The notes: generated by a model not told the origin, from the sequence alone. A stretch of DNA of 64,000 nucleotides from Lota lota (GCA_026745465.1 JACYXH010000205.1:1158501-1222500); one strand, 5' to 3'; shown: positions 22,225 through 49,628, numbered from the stretch's first letter. Program-made: numbers and translations.

Positions 22225-25065
22225 AGCTTCACTACAAATGTTACCCAGCTGCAGCTAACAGTATGCCAAGCATGCGCCGCTCATTGTTATCACAGAGGCC
22301 ATTTCCTGGGAGATGTGTGTTGAAATAAGTTTGCTTAAAACATAATTACAAATCCAATTAATAGTGTCATTAAACTAAATGAGAAGAGTGACAACATCGA
22401 AAAGATTCGAAAGTCCTTTAAATTATAGAAAGCCTAAAGCTGGTGTACCAGGTGGCCGATATCTGACTTGTCTTTATTGTCTAAATGCATGACTGATGCA
22501 TTTGATTTTAATTAGACAAGTGATTGGTTATGGGGCTGAAATACTTTCAGACATTTATCTCAAAGTCAAGTGTATCGAGCTACAGAACTACGGAATTTAT
22601 GGCCTATGGCCAGACAAAGTAACGTGGTCATATTTGCATTCAAACACTTAATGGCAATCCTATAACAAAATGAAACAAAAGCTGGCAATCATTCTTTCTG
22701 GTCCTTTCATTTTCATTAAAATCATAGGTCTTGCTCACGTCTAGTTTAAGAGTCTCTTAACAGTTTTTAAATCCATATAAAGCATTTCCTTGAGAGCCTT
22801 GCTGCTTTAATAAAACCAAGGCAAATGACCCAAAAATTTGAAGTTTAAACTCTGATGGTCTTAATAATTAACTAGGATTTATTTCCTTCCAAAATAAGGC
22901 AGATTTGTCTACTCTACAGTTAAAAAAGAGGCTGCTTAAAACACAGCCTGGTGAAAGAAAATTGAGATCATTAGGATTTAAAGTGTTACTAAAATAATAA
23001 AGCTGCTTATGATGAGGACTTTCCATGGTAAAAAAAAAATTGACTGTTAATAGCTATTCATTTGGTAATTGGTTTCTCTGAACGCAAATGAAACCATCAA
23101 AATAAAATAAGATTGGACGACCATTGAGTTGTTAGCCTTCTTGTACTAGACAGTAGGTAGTAGTACCTACTTATTATACATCCATGTAGTACCTATACAT
23201 CCATGGATAGTACACTGGCAGAAAATAATACCAAACAGGAAGTGAAGGAGTTAATGTGCAATTAAATGTGTACGGTTACTGGTAAATTACTGGTGTTGCT
23301 TTTGACCAATGGGGGTTGAAGTTTACACATTAAGGTGACTTTAATTTGATATTTTTTTCTTGCCGGACAAGGCAAACATCGACATGTTGTTGAATACGTT
23401 CACACCATTAGTCGAAGTCCAGACAATAAAACCTTGTCATGTGTTTTTCTTGCTAGCTGATTTTACTCATGTGCAGCTCTTTGGGTCCTAATTTGAAAAT
23501 CCAAATGGTTCAGTCACAATACGGAAGAGGGCTTTATAATTTAGGCTGAATCTAGGAATTCACCATTAGATGAATAATTATTTAACTCTAGTTAATAATT
23601 ATTTACAACATTCTGTAATTGCAAAGCAAAATATCACTTCAACAAACTCACTACCATTCTTTAATCCAATTAAAACAGTAATTCCCATCCAATGCAGACC
23701 TGCTTGTCTACTCCATGTTGTATCTCAGACATTTGTTTGAATATATTTTGAAGCAAAATGTACACGTGGAAAGTATGCACCAAAAACGACTACAAAAGCA
23801 AGGGACAACCTAGGCTCGTGGTATCCAAATTCTTAATGATTAAAATAATGTATCCATGTATGTGTCTATTCTATGTAATGTGTCCCCTGCAAATGAAAGC
23901 TATTTGACACACATTTGACTGATAAACAATTATATTAAAAGCTTAAAAAAAGATGATTGTTTTCCTGTGAACCAGTAGGCAGGTACAGGTTAGTGTTCAA
24001 CATTAACTTAATTGAATTAACCATTTGAGTCTACTTGCAGTCAGTGAATTACCCCACTCCCCCACAGGAATAGCCTTCCTAAATCTCCTGGTGTCACAAC
24101 AATTCTCAACTGAACCGGTTACAGCACTGACACTTAGAGGATTACATGGTAAATCAATAAACTACTAGGCTCATGAATGAGCGCAGGTTCAAATAAACTG
24201 ATACCTTATTGATATCCGTAGGTCTGAAGTCCTGTGTCTAAAGCCTGATTGTTGTTTTTGTTGTTAGCAGGTAGGCCTACTAGTTTAGATTAGATTAAAT
24301 TATAATCAGTAGATATTCTTTTTATTTTAAAAACTGCTATTCAGATGAAAAGTAGCATCTCATTTAATCAGGGGATGATATAACACTCAGGTGCTTATAA
24401 TGGTGTATAGCCTAATCTTACACAAAATAGCTTTTATGTATATCTATTATACTATTAGGCTGTATACTGTATATCCTCTATGGTGCTTTGATTTCAAATG
24501 AGAAAGATAGTGCCCATGTAGAATCTATAAATGTTTACAAACAGATATTCCCCACTTACTTATGAATTCCACTTCCTTCCAGTTGGAAAGCTGATTCGTA
24601 ACTTTCAGCAAACAGCCAGACCAGACAGACGGGCGTTCCACTCTCTGGCTCTTAACAGGCATAGTAATACATCAGTCAAAAGCAATAATTTCACTATTAA
24701 TGAAATTCCAATTTGCCTTCAGTGCATTTCACGTTGACATTTTCCACATTGCAACAGTGCTTTGATAAAGTTTTTAAAATGCAAAAACGCATCTAATAGG
24801 CTAAAGACCAGCCCGGGTGTCAGCATGCCTGGCAGAGGACTATGGTACTTAATTTTTATCACCAGTCGCCCGGGGCAATGGAAGCCTGAATGTTAACATT
24901 GGCTCCATTTTCATTATCATCACATGATTATGGATTTTACTGCATTTAGCTGATAATACAACTAGGAGCTCACCTTAAAAGAAGTTGCTCGAAGGTTTCA
25001 TTTCGGCCCAAATGAAATTTTCATTTGACAAACAAGTATAATTAAAGCTGCAAGCAGCATTTAGC

Positions 25066-26981
25066 GGGTGTCGAGGTTTATGCAGACGAGGCAGACCAGT
25101 AAGACTTTTAAAGATTTTATACAGTTGATGAGGTTGGAATGGCCTCAGCTCAATTGCGGTGATTGGCCTTCGATGTTTTATGAAAGTGTTTCAAAGTCAG
25201 GGTTCAGCAGTTACGCTCGTTTAACGCTTTAAAATAGAATCATAACCGGCATAGCATTTAGACACACACACACGAAAGTGGCAAGTGCATTGCATCAACA
25301 TGTCAAACAGTTAGGTCAGTGCTTATGGACTTTACATTGTACTGTATTCTTTTTGGTTTAAATCAAGGAAGAAGCTTTACTTTGATCAAGCACTGTTTAG
25401 AAAAGTGAGAGAAAGGTATTATATATTGTCATACAGCATGAAGATAATGATAGTAAATGGATTGTTTTTAATGTAACGACAGCTTCAGACACACACACAC
25501 ACTTTAGGTTTACTTTGATCAAACCAAACAGTGTTTAGAAAAGTGAGAGAAAAGTTTTATATATTGTCATACAGTACGAAGATAGACACCTTAGGTTTAC
25601 TTTGATCAAACACTGTTTAGAAAAGTGAGAGTAAAGTTTTATATATTGTCATACAGTATGAAAATAATGATAGTTAGAGTGGTTCAATGGGATTGGAATC
25701 ACAACATTCTAACCGGTTTGAGCCTCTGGCAGCCATGTTTTTGGGCATAATTGGAAAAGTGAGAAATCTATCTTGTTCGGAATTTCATGATGAACAACTT
25801 TTCTATTATAGTCAAGATGATTAGAGTCCATATAGATTTTTGAAAACGCATTTTAAGCCCATTGGGACGGTTTTTTGCTTCTGGCGGCCATGTTGTTTTA
25901 CCAAAATTAAAATCACAAATAGTAATCTTGTTCAGAATGTTATGCCCAACAACTTTTATATTGGACACAAGATCATAAGAATCCATACAGATGTCGAAAA
26001 ACGCATTTACGTCCATTTAGACCGTTGTTAGCCTCTTGCGGCCATGTTGTTTCAGGAAAATTGAAAAAGTGAAAACTTCATCTTGTGTAGAATTTCATGG
26101 CCACCAATTCATCAATTTCACTTAAGATCATAGGAGTATTCCTTGATGTGGGAAAAAGCATTTTAATTTTGTTTTCTGTTTTTTTCATCTGGCGGCCATG
26201 TTGTTTTGTCAATCAACTTATATCTTATTTAAGCATTTGAGGTTTATAATCCTGATTGTGTGACAGTTGATCCCGCTCAAATCCAACACTTCCTCTAGGA
26301 ACTGTGGTCATTTTAGTCAGAAGCCACGCCCTTTTTTATGCCACGCCCCAATTGAAAAAACATGGGTACCATGTTGTTCAGAATTTAATCTTGAACAACG
26401 TTTGTATTGGAGCCAAGATCATAGGACTCCACCTTGATGTCAATATAAGCATTTTTGTGTTCGGCGTTGTTAAGCCACACCTTCTTTCAAAGTTAATGTC
26501 TCCTGGGGGCCTTAAGTTTTATTGCAAAGACTTTTCAAAAGGATAGATTAAAGATATTGGTCCAAAGATTATGTGTACCCAAGGATTTCAGTGTATCTCA
26601 AAAAACCTAGGGCTTTTACATTTTTTCATGTTTTTCACAAAATTCAAAATGGCGGAAAATCCATCATGGCGGAAGTCATAGGTTATTGAGGCATATTTGT
26701 TCAGCATGAGAAGATGCATCTATGGTCAAAGTTTCATGACTGTAGGTCAAAGTAGTGTGGAGATATGATTTGCCAATTTTGGACGATTGCAATAGCGCCA
26801 CCTTTGGGCCAATCAGTGCAGTTTTTTCACACAGATCTTCTGTAGTCCTCCTCTACAGCTCTATTAAGTTTTTATAAGAATTTATCAAGCAGTTTAGGCT
26901 GTGTAAGTCGAATTTCGGCGGCAGACTAATAATAATACCAGCAATAACAAGAGGTTGTCTTGGACTTCGTCCTCGACACCC
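25066..26981. mobile_element. Non-autonomous fish repeat element with GGGTGTCGAGG inverted ends
   Basis: GGGTGTCGAGG at 25066-25076 pairs with CCTCGACACCC at 26971-26981. TAATTA lies outside both: 25039-25044, before a GCTGCAAGCAGC motif, on the left, and 26982-26987 on the right. No transposase frame is present. Internally it has three copies of a ~78-bp unit (from 25376, 25509 and 25596), then a degenerate ~155-bp tandem array marked by GGC(A/G)GCCATGTT near 25727, 25885, 26038 and 26191. The right part carries AATAGCGCCACCTTTGGGCC, a phrase common in fish repeats. The true ends may extend to the TAATTA or GCTGCAAGCAGC motifs. I do not assign a superfamily. Confidence 0.6.
25376..25673. repeat. 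Three copies of a ~78-bp unit inside the repeat element
   Basis: TTTACTTTGATCAA followed by GTTTAGAAAAGTGAGAG and TATATATTGTCATACAG begins at 25376, 25509 and 25596. Copy 2 carries a small insertion after GATCAAAC. Confidence 0.85.
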
Positions 26982-26999
26982 TAATTAGGCCGCACTTCT

Positions 27000-27600
27000 T
27001 GTTCGGTGTCAGCCTGTTTTCTGATTGAACTTAGACCAATTTGCCGCCTCTAAATGAGTTTGAATAATTTCCATCCTGAATGTCTCCAGGACATTAGCTC
27101 TGGGAGTGCTAAGTGGTTAGCATGCGTTTTGAAGTTACTGATTATTTGATGCCTCCCACTCTACCTATACGTTTTCCCCAGCTTACTTCAAAGTTAACAC
27201 GAGAAAAAAGTCCACATATTCTACCTTGGAGTACAATGACAATTTAAATGTGTTTTTCGGACAGGTCCGTGAGGGGAAGTGGAAATGGATTTAATAAGTG
27301 TGTAATGCACTTCGTTAGCTTCAATACTCTTTGTTTTCTCCTACTTTATTTCTTTCATGTGGCGTCAGTTATTATAATGAATGAGTGATTTGGTTCTGCT
27401 GAAACTGTACACCTAAAAACCCCGTAAAAAACAGAATTGGTTTAATTAAACCTTCTAATTAGAAATCCATAAATTATGCATCAATAGCCTTGCTACAGCT
27501 AACGGATTTTGACAGTGCCAAATAAGGTATTCATCCAATGCCGTTTTAAAGCTTCATATCCAATAATTAGGCTGCATTTTTCAGGGCTACCTCAATGTAA
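27000..27600. promoter_or_regulatory. Candidate conserved non-coding element
   Basis: Directly right of the repeat element. Low-repeat sequence with several ATTA-type cores (GGTTTAATTAAACC, CCTTCTAATTAG) and no frame. Inferred from sequence texture. Confidence 0.3.
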
Positions 27601-28317
27601 TTGAATAATAAACCACACAACTGAAGAAAAAAACCACATACCAGTAATTGATATAGTCACAATTTTTGTTTCCTCTTGACATATTATAGCTGCTAAACAA
27701 ATGTTCTTTGAAGCAATCCCAATAAGTGTGTACTTTTGTCTAATATGTGACTATAATTGTGCATTTTTAGGGAAATAGCCAAGCCATCTTCTTAGTTGTT
27801 TATATAAATAAAGAAATAAAGAAAGCAATAAACAAAAGAAAGAAAGATAGATAGAAAGAAAGAAAGGTTGACAGAAGGGCGGTCATTGTATTTTTTCAAT
27901 GCAGAGCTTTCTTACCACACATGGACTATCTTAACATTGTTTTAAGTAAGAAAAACAGCAAAAAACCAACTTCACAGAATTAATATTTACTACGGAAAAT
28001 CATACATATAATAATTCATCCATGATTTATATGTTTTTATTTTCCCCTTTAATAGGCTTATATCTATTAAAATGTCATTTTTTGGAGGGAAGGATGGTGT
28101 AGGATTGTTGATAGACCTCCTATGTAGAGAGACTGTTATGGCCTATTATAATTTTAGTGGTAACACACTATCTTTTAGCAAAGCTTATAAGCATCGCCAT
28201 TAGTATACCTTGAGGGTTTTGTCATGCTCGCCTGTGTTTGTATAGTATAGTAGCCTTTAACCCTATATGTTCCCATATTTCTAATAATAATAAGAATAAA
28301 ATAATAAGAATAAGAAT

Positions 28318-28338
28318 ACACTGTGTCAGACACAGTGT
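28318..28338. repeat. Short perfect hairpin
   Basis: ACACTGTGTC and GACACAGTGT are separated by one base. Another partial copy of the arm follows (GACACAGTG). Confidence 0.7.
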
Positions 28339-29270
28339 GACACAGTGATGAATCAGAAGAAAGCATAGCTTTGTCTTGGCAGTTAAACTTGGTTATCTTA
28401 GTTATATCTTGGTTATCTTAGTTATATCTTATCGTTATATTAGTAATATTGCATTGTGAAAAAACATGTCTGGACAGTCTGATGTGTCAAAGTACCCGAA
28501 TAACAATGCACATTTAAACTTGTAAAGTACATTTCCACATATTTAAAATATGTACCAGTGCAAACGTCACGGCGATCCAAAGTGCTGAATGTTTAAATGA
28601 ACCTTTCCTCCCTCAAAATGAACTAGACGCAGGATGCTGAACGGGAGATTTTGCTCTATTGAAGTGCCTTCAACACACCACTCCTACTCAGATCAGTAAA
28701 CACATCCCCGCTGACTGACAGGTGCCAGCTACGAGGCAGGTTAGAGAGGGCGTGTGTTGAAATAACCATGTTTTCCTGCCTTTGAGTGAGTGATCTGCAA
28801 AGGTACACATTAAGGCTCTCCTTCAGCAATGTACACAGAGCACTTTGAAAGGAGTACATAAAAACACCCCATCAGCACCACCACTATCACCCCCCGCCAA
28901 CCCACCGCCACCTTATCATCACCACCCCCATCATCACCCGCCACCATCACAACATTAAACAGTGCAGTGCGTGCCTGTGTGTGTGCTGAGGTGGAGGTGG
29001 GTGGGTAGGTGGGGTGAGACGTTGTGGAGTGGGTGGGGACGAAGGGGGATAGCGAGGTAATGGTAGTGGTAGTAGTAGTAGTACTAGTAGTAGTGGTGGT
29101 GCTGGTGGGGGGGCTCAAACAAACTCTGGAGAGGTGGCAAGTTTGCATTTGCCCATACCAACAAGCCTCCTATCTCATTAACAAACCCGCTGAAATAAAA
29201 GGGTGCTTTTTTTGGCTCACAGCTATAAAAAAAAAGAAGAAGAAATTATCATAGTGATGATGTTCCTCAG

Positions 29271-29520
29271 CCGTCAACAGAGCTGTGATAACGTTGTTTG
29301 ATGATGGCTTTCCCATGAATGTTAAGCAGCCGCCGCGGCAGAGGCGAGGGGCTTATCAGCGCCTAATGCCCATCTCTAATTCCTGCCCTTCTTGAACTAG
29401 CCATTTTCTAACAGCGTTAACTGTCAAATTTACATCCCGTCTTAATGCCACTAAAGAGTACGGGGTATGAAGAGTAAATGACAGCAGTGTAATGAGGAAG
29501 GCTATGCATTCCTTCCTATC
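29271..29520. promoter_or_regulatory. Candidate conserved non-coding element
   Basis: Non-repetitive block between a GTA/GGT-rich stretch and a (CA)n tract. It includes GCTTATCAGCGCCTAATGCCCATCT-like sequence, a GCCGCCGCGG core and CAGCGTTAACTGTCAAA. Rich in homeodomain-like TAAT/ATTA cores and without coding potential. Confidence 0.35.
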
Positions 29521-29527
29521 CCTCCAC

Positions 29528-29529
<2 letters not shown>

Positions 29530-29588
<59 letters not shown>
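29530..29588. repeat. (CA)n microsatellite
   Basis: About 29 units, followed by CT/GAA-rich sequence. Confidence 0.97.
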
Positions 29589-29591
<3 letters not shown>

Positions 29592-30299
29592 CACCTCCTC
29601 TTCTTCTTTCTCTCTGAAGAAGAAGAAGGAGCAGGAGAATAAGATTTCCACAATCAGGAGTCTCTCATCCTATATGCCGCCACGTGATGTTGTGATGCAG
29701 AGCTTAGCCGTGAACCCAAAGGTTGCAGATGATTCACATTAGCAAGGCGATCTATTCAGAGAGGGATGAGGAAAGGAGCGAAACAGGTATATTATCCCCA
29801 GACTCACTCACAGACAAACAAAGAAACACGTCGTCAACAAGCAATGAGTCCACAGCGCGGTGGAGAACATTAAATATATGAGCCTTATAATGTGCAGTTC
29901 ATATAACCCGTGTATTTTGAATGTCGAGAAACAGTGAAGGCTAGCCCTGTTAGAGGAAACGTCACAGGCAAACAACCACAACAAAAACTAACAAATGGCT
30001 TCCTCTTTTGTTCATAGAAATTATTAATTCATAATTAGTATGATGTACTAGCTGTACTCGTCAGCAGAGTACAAAAAGTGAGAGTGCATTATCATTGAGA
30101 TCAGAGGGTGGCACTTATATTTCAAACAAATCATCTGTTCAGCTCAATAAACTATCTGGAATGACTGAATAAACTATGTCAAATTGTTCCTGCATTTCCC
30201 AATTCAAATATCTCTGGTAAATGTAGAATTGTCTGATGGTTAATGTTGTATTCCTTTAACTACCATGTGATGTGTGATTTCTTACACAATTTATGTTGC

Positions 30300-30670
30300 A
30301 TCAGATGAGGAAGACTGCAAATTAAGATACAGATGATTTTTTGTGCTCCCCTTATGCAAATTGAAGTTGAAAGTTCCTCAATGCATGCATGTAATTTGAA
30401 ATGGCATTTAAGCTTCATATGCAAGATGTTATCAGCCAAATTAATTCATCAGGCAATATTCTCCTTTATTTCCCAAGGAATTGTTCTATGTAAGGGACGT
30501 TAATGAATGACTGCAAGGCCATGCACAAAAATTATCTGCAACATTTAGCATTGTGTATGGTGTTAATGATACGCTATCCAGCCGAAAAATAACACATTGT
30601 GCAATTTTATACATGGCCGCATGAGAAACTATTGAAATGAACATACAGCATCAAAATATGAACATATACT
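30300..30670. promoter_or_regulatory. Candidate conserved non-coding element
   Basis: Contains octamer-like TATGCAAATT (30354-30363), a TGCATGCATGTAATTTG stretch, CAAATTAATTCATC and GTTAATGAATGACTG. There are no repeats and no frames. The motif set is typical of vertebrate developmental enhancers, but the call rests on texture only. Confidence 0.35.
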
Positions 30671-33600
30671 TCCTGAACACCTGAAGGTATATATATATAT
30701 ATACATCTATACCTTATTTCCCGACACAGTGGGTAAGTGGGGGGATTCATATGAACTATTCAAACTCGATTTCCACACAGTTAAAATGAAATAAGAATAA
30801 AGAGTAGAAGGGATGTACCTTCCATCTATGCTGTAGTAATCAACCGTGCAAGCCAACCTATGAATATGTAGTCGGCCTCATCTGAGGGCTCTGACTCCAG
30901 TAGAGCAGGCCAGCCTTGATTAAATCTCAGCTCATCTGATTGGAGCATGTAAAGATTCAAATAGAGCTCATTTCATGCCAATCTGGTGGCCTGCAGTTAT
31001 GCTAGCCAAAAGGGAAAGAGGCCACTGTGGCTGATTTAGAAAGGAATGAGACAACAGATAAATGGTGAAATAAAGTTTAAAGTCCCTCTCCCCACCCCAC
31101 CTCCACACCGCCCCTCCTCCACAGAAGAAATATTTCCATCTAAATTTATTATTATTTTTATCAGGTCATAGAGCACCAGCTGTGCAGCTCAGAGATTAGC
31201 CCAATTAAACATCAAATAGGGTGAATTTACTCGAAAACGTCTGCTGTACCGAGTGTTTAGCCTAGTTCTTCCTTCAATGACACTCACAGTGATGGGACAC
31301 AGACAGTGATGGGGAGGACGGAAATCAAGACAGGGCTTTGTTTTAACTTATGTGTTCATGACATACTATTTCTACCTTGACAGGAAAATTAATGGGGGTT
31401 TCCGAGTGATTCAAATGGTTGTGAAAATGTAACTCGCCATTGATATCAGATAGGTGTACTGTGTATTGAAGCTGCTGAACCAGGTTGGTTAGCAGAGCTG
31501 GGTAGAGGTGGAACTTTTTGTATCTTTGTATCAGCCAGCAAAACAGAGCACTGGTTTGTCTCAGTGCTGAAGTGAAACGTCAGTCTGAAACATACCATTG
31601 TTCGCCTCAGCCTGTAGGCACAACGGATTTGACACAAGAGTGCTGATGAATCTCATCAGTTTAATGTGTTTATGCTCGCTAAGCCTTCAAAGCTTATTGC
31701 TGTTCAATGGACTGCTTCAAAGTTACCTAATTCCAACCACAAGCCCTCCCTCACCCCTGCCCGACCCAATCCCTACCCTGCACCGGTTCCCTTGCAATGT
31801 GCAGCCTTTCAAATTCTCAATCTCAGCATCCTGCCGCTTTCCAATAAAATGCACATATTTAGCGAAAGCCACGCTGTGTATCAATGATTTAAATACCTTG
31901 GCAAAGAAGAAATCTTGACAGAAATACTGAAGACATATATTAATGTTGTTGGTATCCAGAAATCCAACCCATGGTGACTATTGGCCCCCTCCTTCGCCAT
32001 TGATTCCTCCCATTTTACAGGGTTTTCACAATGGGCCTAAATGCTTTGTTCTTATCTTTACTGCGCCCCATCCCTGCTCGCCGTCTCACATGCAAACCGC
32101 TTGCCCTCGTGGCAGTTAACACCTCGTATTAATTAAAACATCACAGCCTCCAAATTAATATTGTTAACCAGTTCAAACAAAGCTTGTCATTAAGGCTGCT
32201 GTGGCCAGTGTTTTTTTTTGTGTGTGTGTGTGACAGGTGAATTTGGAAGAAGTAGAGAAATAAAGAGAATTCTATATAAATGATGTGGCGGAATAACCCT
32301 GAGAGAGGGTGTAACATTAAAATGCATGATGTGTTACTACATGTCACACAATGGGAAATGATCCACCCGTCAGGAAGTGTGCTGGGACACAATGATAGAT
32401 CCATAAGGCAGCTACATCAGGCCAGAGGGCTACACAACCGTTAAGCATCTGATATCTCAACGGCTATGTGGTTAAAAACGTACTCACTCGTACTTTGACA
32501 ATATGGTTTCCAAAGCATGGTTATGTTGGCTAAGGAGTTATGTTTCTTTGGAGTTTAAAGGGGTTTCATTGAAGACATCATATACAACATGGTTAACATG
32601 CAGTTTGTCCTATTTACAAAGTGTACCCTTCCCCTTCTCTTGGTAAAGATAATAGAGGCCAACAATCAGTGGCGTATGTATATACAATATTGTCTAACCG
32701 TTTATACCACTGTATGGTTAAAGCAAACATCTAAAGCGTTGTGGGTTGTATTTTTCCCCCTCTATACGCGACCCATTGAAAGGCATTGTTCAGAGCGAGG
32801 CAGGGGGATACGGATAGAATGTGACACATTTTGTCAGAGTAAATATGGTTTAATAAATGAATTAGCTTCATAAATAATGGCTGTAATGACATTTTAGGGG
32901 ACAATAAGCCTCAGCGTTGTCAGGAAATAGTTGATGTATGAGTTTCATGCCTCAGCGCTTCCTCAAAATGAATAGGCTTGGGAAGATAGCAGGGACCCAC
33001 AACCAGCCTATTTCCTGAAATTATCAACTTGTTGTCAATTTGCACAGTGGAATTACACATGCAAATTGAACTGCCTGCACAAACACCACTTGGAGATGAT
33101 AAAAACAAATTAACAAAGGCTATAGAAGGAGGATTTATTTCACTGGCTAACCCAGGTCAAGCAATACATGTATTTTACAATTGTGTGTACCCAATTTTGG
33201 TGTAATTATATCAGCAAATTATTCCTGGTGATCTTTTCTTTTGTACCCCCCACAACCTTCTACTTACACACATAATTAGCTTTCTTCGTGCTTTGGCAAA
33301 ACAACAGCGTTCCTCTGCATCAGTGTAACACAACAAAATCAGATTTTTAAAGTTCATCTTCTTCACCTTTCTGCAGTTTAAAATAGCATCTGTCACAAGG
33401 CTGGGGCAGGTGGGAGGTGGGTGACATGGATTTGTTTAGTCTGGCTGAGTGTTTGCGAAGCGCAGAGTCAAATCTGCACTGAAGAGAGAATGTCAAAATA
33501 TATAAATATATATAGAATCACCTCTTAACACCATCCTTCACATGGGGTGGAGGAAATTAACAGTCTCTGGACCTCCACGTTTGCTATTAGATATCTCATT

Positions 33601-33920
33601 TACTTTGTACACATACTGCTAATCTGCGCTAATGAATTCTGCCATACCAAGCCAGATCGAGATGACTTGAAAATTATTACCACTTCCACAGATATGTCTT
33701 TCCTCATTTGAGGCTCAATTTGCCTGGCTCTCAAAAACAGTCTGCCACAGTAAGATACTAATAATTAGGGTTTTAGGATGATTAGTTTATCGCTGTGCTC
33801 TTCCAGCCTTCCCTCTTATCCGCCATGGCCAAAACTTAATAAGAGGCTCTAAGTTTTAAACAGCCAACTATAAATTACCAAGAAATGATGGAAATAATGA
33901 ACTGGAGCACATGCCAGAGA

Positions 33921-33929
33921 GGGAGGGAG

Positions 33930-33972
<43 letters not shown>
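33921..33972. repeat. (GA)n microsatellite
   Basis: AG dinucleotide run between purine-rich flanks in the desert upstream of fam204a. Confidence 0.95.
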
Positions 33973-33975
<3 letters not shown>

Positions 33976-35109
33976 TATGAGAGACGGAGATGGAGGGAGT
34001 GGAAAGAGAATAGGAGACAAAGAGAGGTGTTAGAGGCCAAGAGACATTAAGTCAAGTGTGAAATAGAACACAAGGTATAGTAATCAATCGGGAAATGATG
34101 CAGACCTGTAATGTCAAATCGTGTGGTATTACCAGCGCACTGTCAGTCTCATTTACCTTCAGCCACTTCCATGCTCATCAACTTGTCACACATGTAATTA
34201 AAGTTGTGATAATGCTGACGGAGTGATATCCTTTAATGGCTGCATATTTTAGAGGATACGATAGAGATATTACATGTCGGAGATGACATTCAATATAGCA
34301 TAAGCCTTATTGCACGTTTAAAATGCATTAAATCTGGAGAGTGGAAAAAGAGTAAAAATCCCCATGTAGGTTAAAGTGAATTCATGGTCTCTATAGGGTC
34401 TACTTGTTTTAAACCTGTGCAGTACAATTTGTATTGGTTAAACTGAAATAATGAAGGAAGTTCCTTGTTTGATTGTGTTTTATAGATTAATTAACACGTC
34501 TAATTGTCGACTTAAACTAATCAAAACAGTACTGGTCTGTACAATCATCATAGACATAGGCCTCCGTTATACCATTTGTTAGACGAACACTTCTGGATTC
34601 ACAGGGTACAAAATAAAGGTTTCAATTTATGTAGATTGTTGGCCTTGCAATAAGATGCAACCTAAAGAAATACTAATATGTGTGCATGTGTGAAAGAGCA
34701 ATTTAAGGCTAGATATCCCTTGTCCAACCCTTGAGGCTACACAAGATTTGCATGCTAATCATTCTAATAATAATATAACGCCCAAAGCATTTTGAATAAA
34801 TTGTGAACCATTGGCTATAAAATAACGCTTATCTTCCCAAGAACATGTCACAAATGTTAACATTTGAGAAAAGAAGTGGAATTCCTGCACCTGTCAGTAG
34901 TCTAGTTTTAGAGGTCTATAATTAACACCGAAAAGGCTCTAAACCTCCTTACCCTCTATTGCAATAACTTTTTGACGAAGGTTCTCTGCAAAAGACTACT
35001 GTGGTTTCAACCAGACCACACAGTAGACAGAAAAGATATAATTGCATATAGTTTAACCGTAATGGTTGGACGGTCAATTAAACACGTCGAAGTTGCTATT
35101 TAATTGCAA

Positions 35110-35304
35110 AAATATATGATTGGCTATCATACTTGCCGCTTCGTGTTCTGTCCTCAGCCAATGGGCTGTCTTATCGGTAACGCGTCATATTGTTTACCCG
35201 GAAATAATGACATCGTGCTGGTCCTGATACGTTCGCTTTCTCGTAGCGCAGTTTTTATATTCATAAAGTGACATTTCTCAATGTTTTGATCACAAATAGA
35301 CGGG
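35110..35304 (+). promoter_or_regulatory. fam204a core promoter and 5' leader
   Basis: The block upstream of the ATG carries an inverted CCAAT box (ATTGG, 35119-35123), a direct CCAAT box (35158-35162), a CGCGTCA half-CRE near 35181 and an ETS-type CCGGAA (35198-35203). It has more CpGs than the AT-rich flanks and no TATA box. This fits a housekeeping-type promoter, with transcription probably starting between about 35200 and 35280. Confidence 0.6.
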
Positions 35305-49028
<13,724 letters not shown>

Positions 49029-49335
49029 CCAACACCAAGCTGACCACGAGCAGAGATCCTACGGTACCCCAGACAGCGCTGCCTCTAAAATATGTTTTAC
49101 ATCTCAGTATAATGGTTAGCAGATGAGGCTTCTTTGTCGTCCTGGTTTTGATTTTACCAATGGACTCCGGCAAACCGTCAAGGGGTGAAAGTTGCCCGAT
49201 TAGTAGCAAAAATGTCCATCAAAAGCGTTTTGGGGGGAAGAAAATGTATTGAGCATTTAAATTAACTCCTCAGGGCCCCCTTTGGTGACAGCGTTGTGTG
49301 TGCGTGTGCGTGTGCGATTTTATTTCATTAAATTT
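49029..49335 (+). other. fam204a: Probable fam204a 3' UTR with ATTAAA poly(A) signal
   Basis: The UTR follows directly after the TAA stop. An ATTAAA hexamer lies at 49327-49332, just after a GT-rich tract. This is the first recognisable poly(A) signal downstream of the stop. Cleavage would fall about 15-30 nt further on. The end is inferred from the hexamer only. Confidence 0.45.
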
Positions 49336-49602
49336 TTGTGATTCAAGTATTCCGGCTTTTCTCTTTTTTCCCGCCTTGAATTAAATCTGGTGTACATTAC
49401 TGCATGATGCATTTATTTATTGCTGTAAAGTGGGTTAATCATGAAGGCGCTTCTCCTTTATACAGAGGAAGAGAAAGGCAAGATTAGGCCCCTAATGCAA
49501 TGTACAGAATAATGTGCGAGAGGATTTGTGAGCACAAAATGAAATTTGGCCGCTCTAAACTGTTGTGAGCGGTCGTAAACTGAAACTTGAGTGAATGGTG
49601 GA

Positions 49603-49628
49603 GGGGGGGGGGGGGGGGGGGGGGGGGG
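49603..49628. repeat. Poly(G) tract, 26 nt
   Basis: Uninterrupted G run about 0.6 kb past the fam204a stop. It can form G-quadruplexes and is prone to length change and sequencing error. Confidence 0.95.

Larger units (their letters stand above)
16760..35109. other. Gene desert between pik3ap1 and fam204a
   Basis: No coding exons are supported across about 18 kb. It contains a TG-rich tract, a (CA)n tract, ATT/GAT and GAAA runs, a roughly 1.9 kb repeat element (25066-26981), a GA tract and several enhancer-like blocks listed separately. The remainder is AT-rich unique sequence in which I see nothing specific. Confidence 0.7.
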
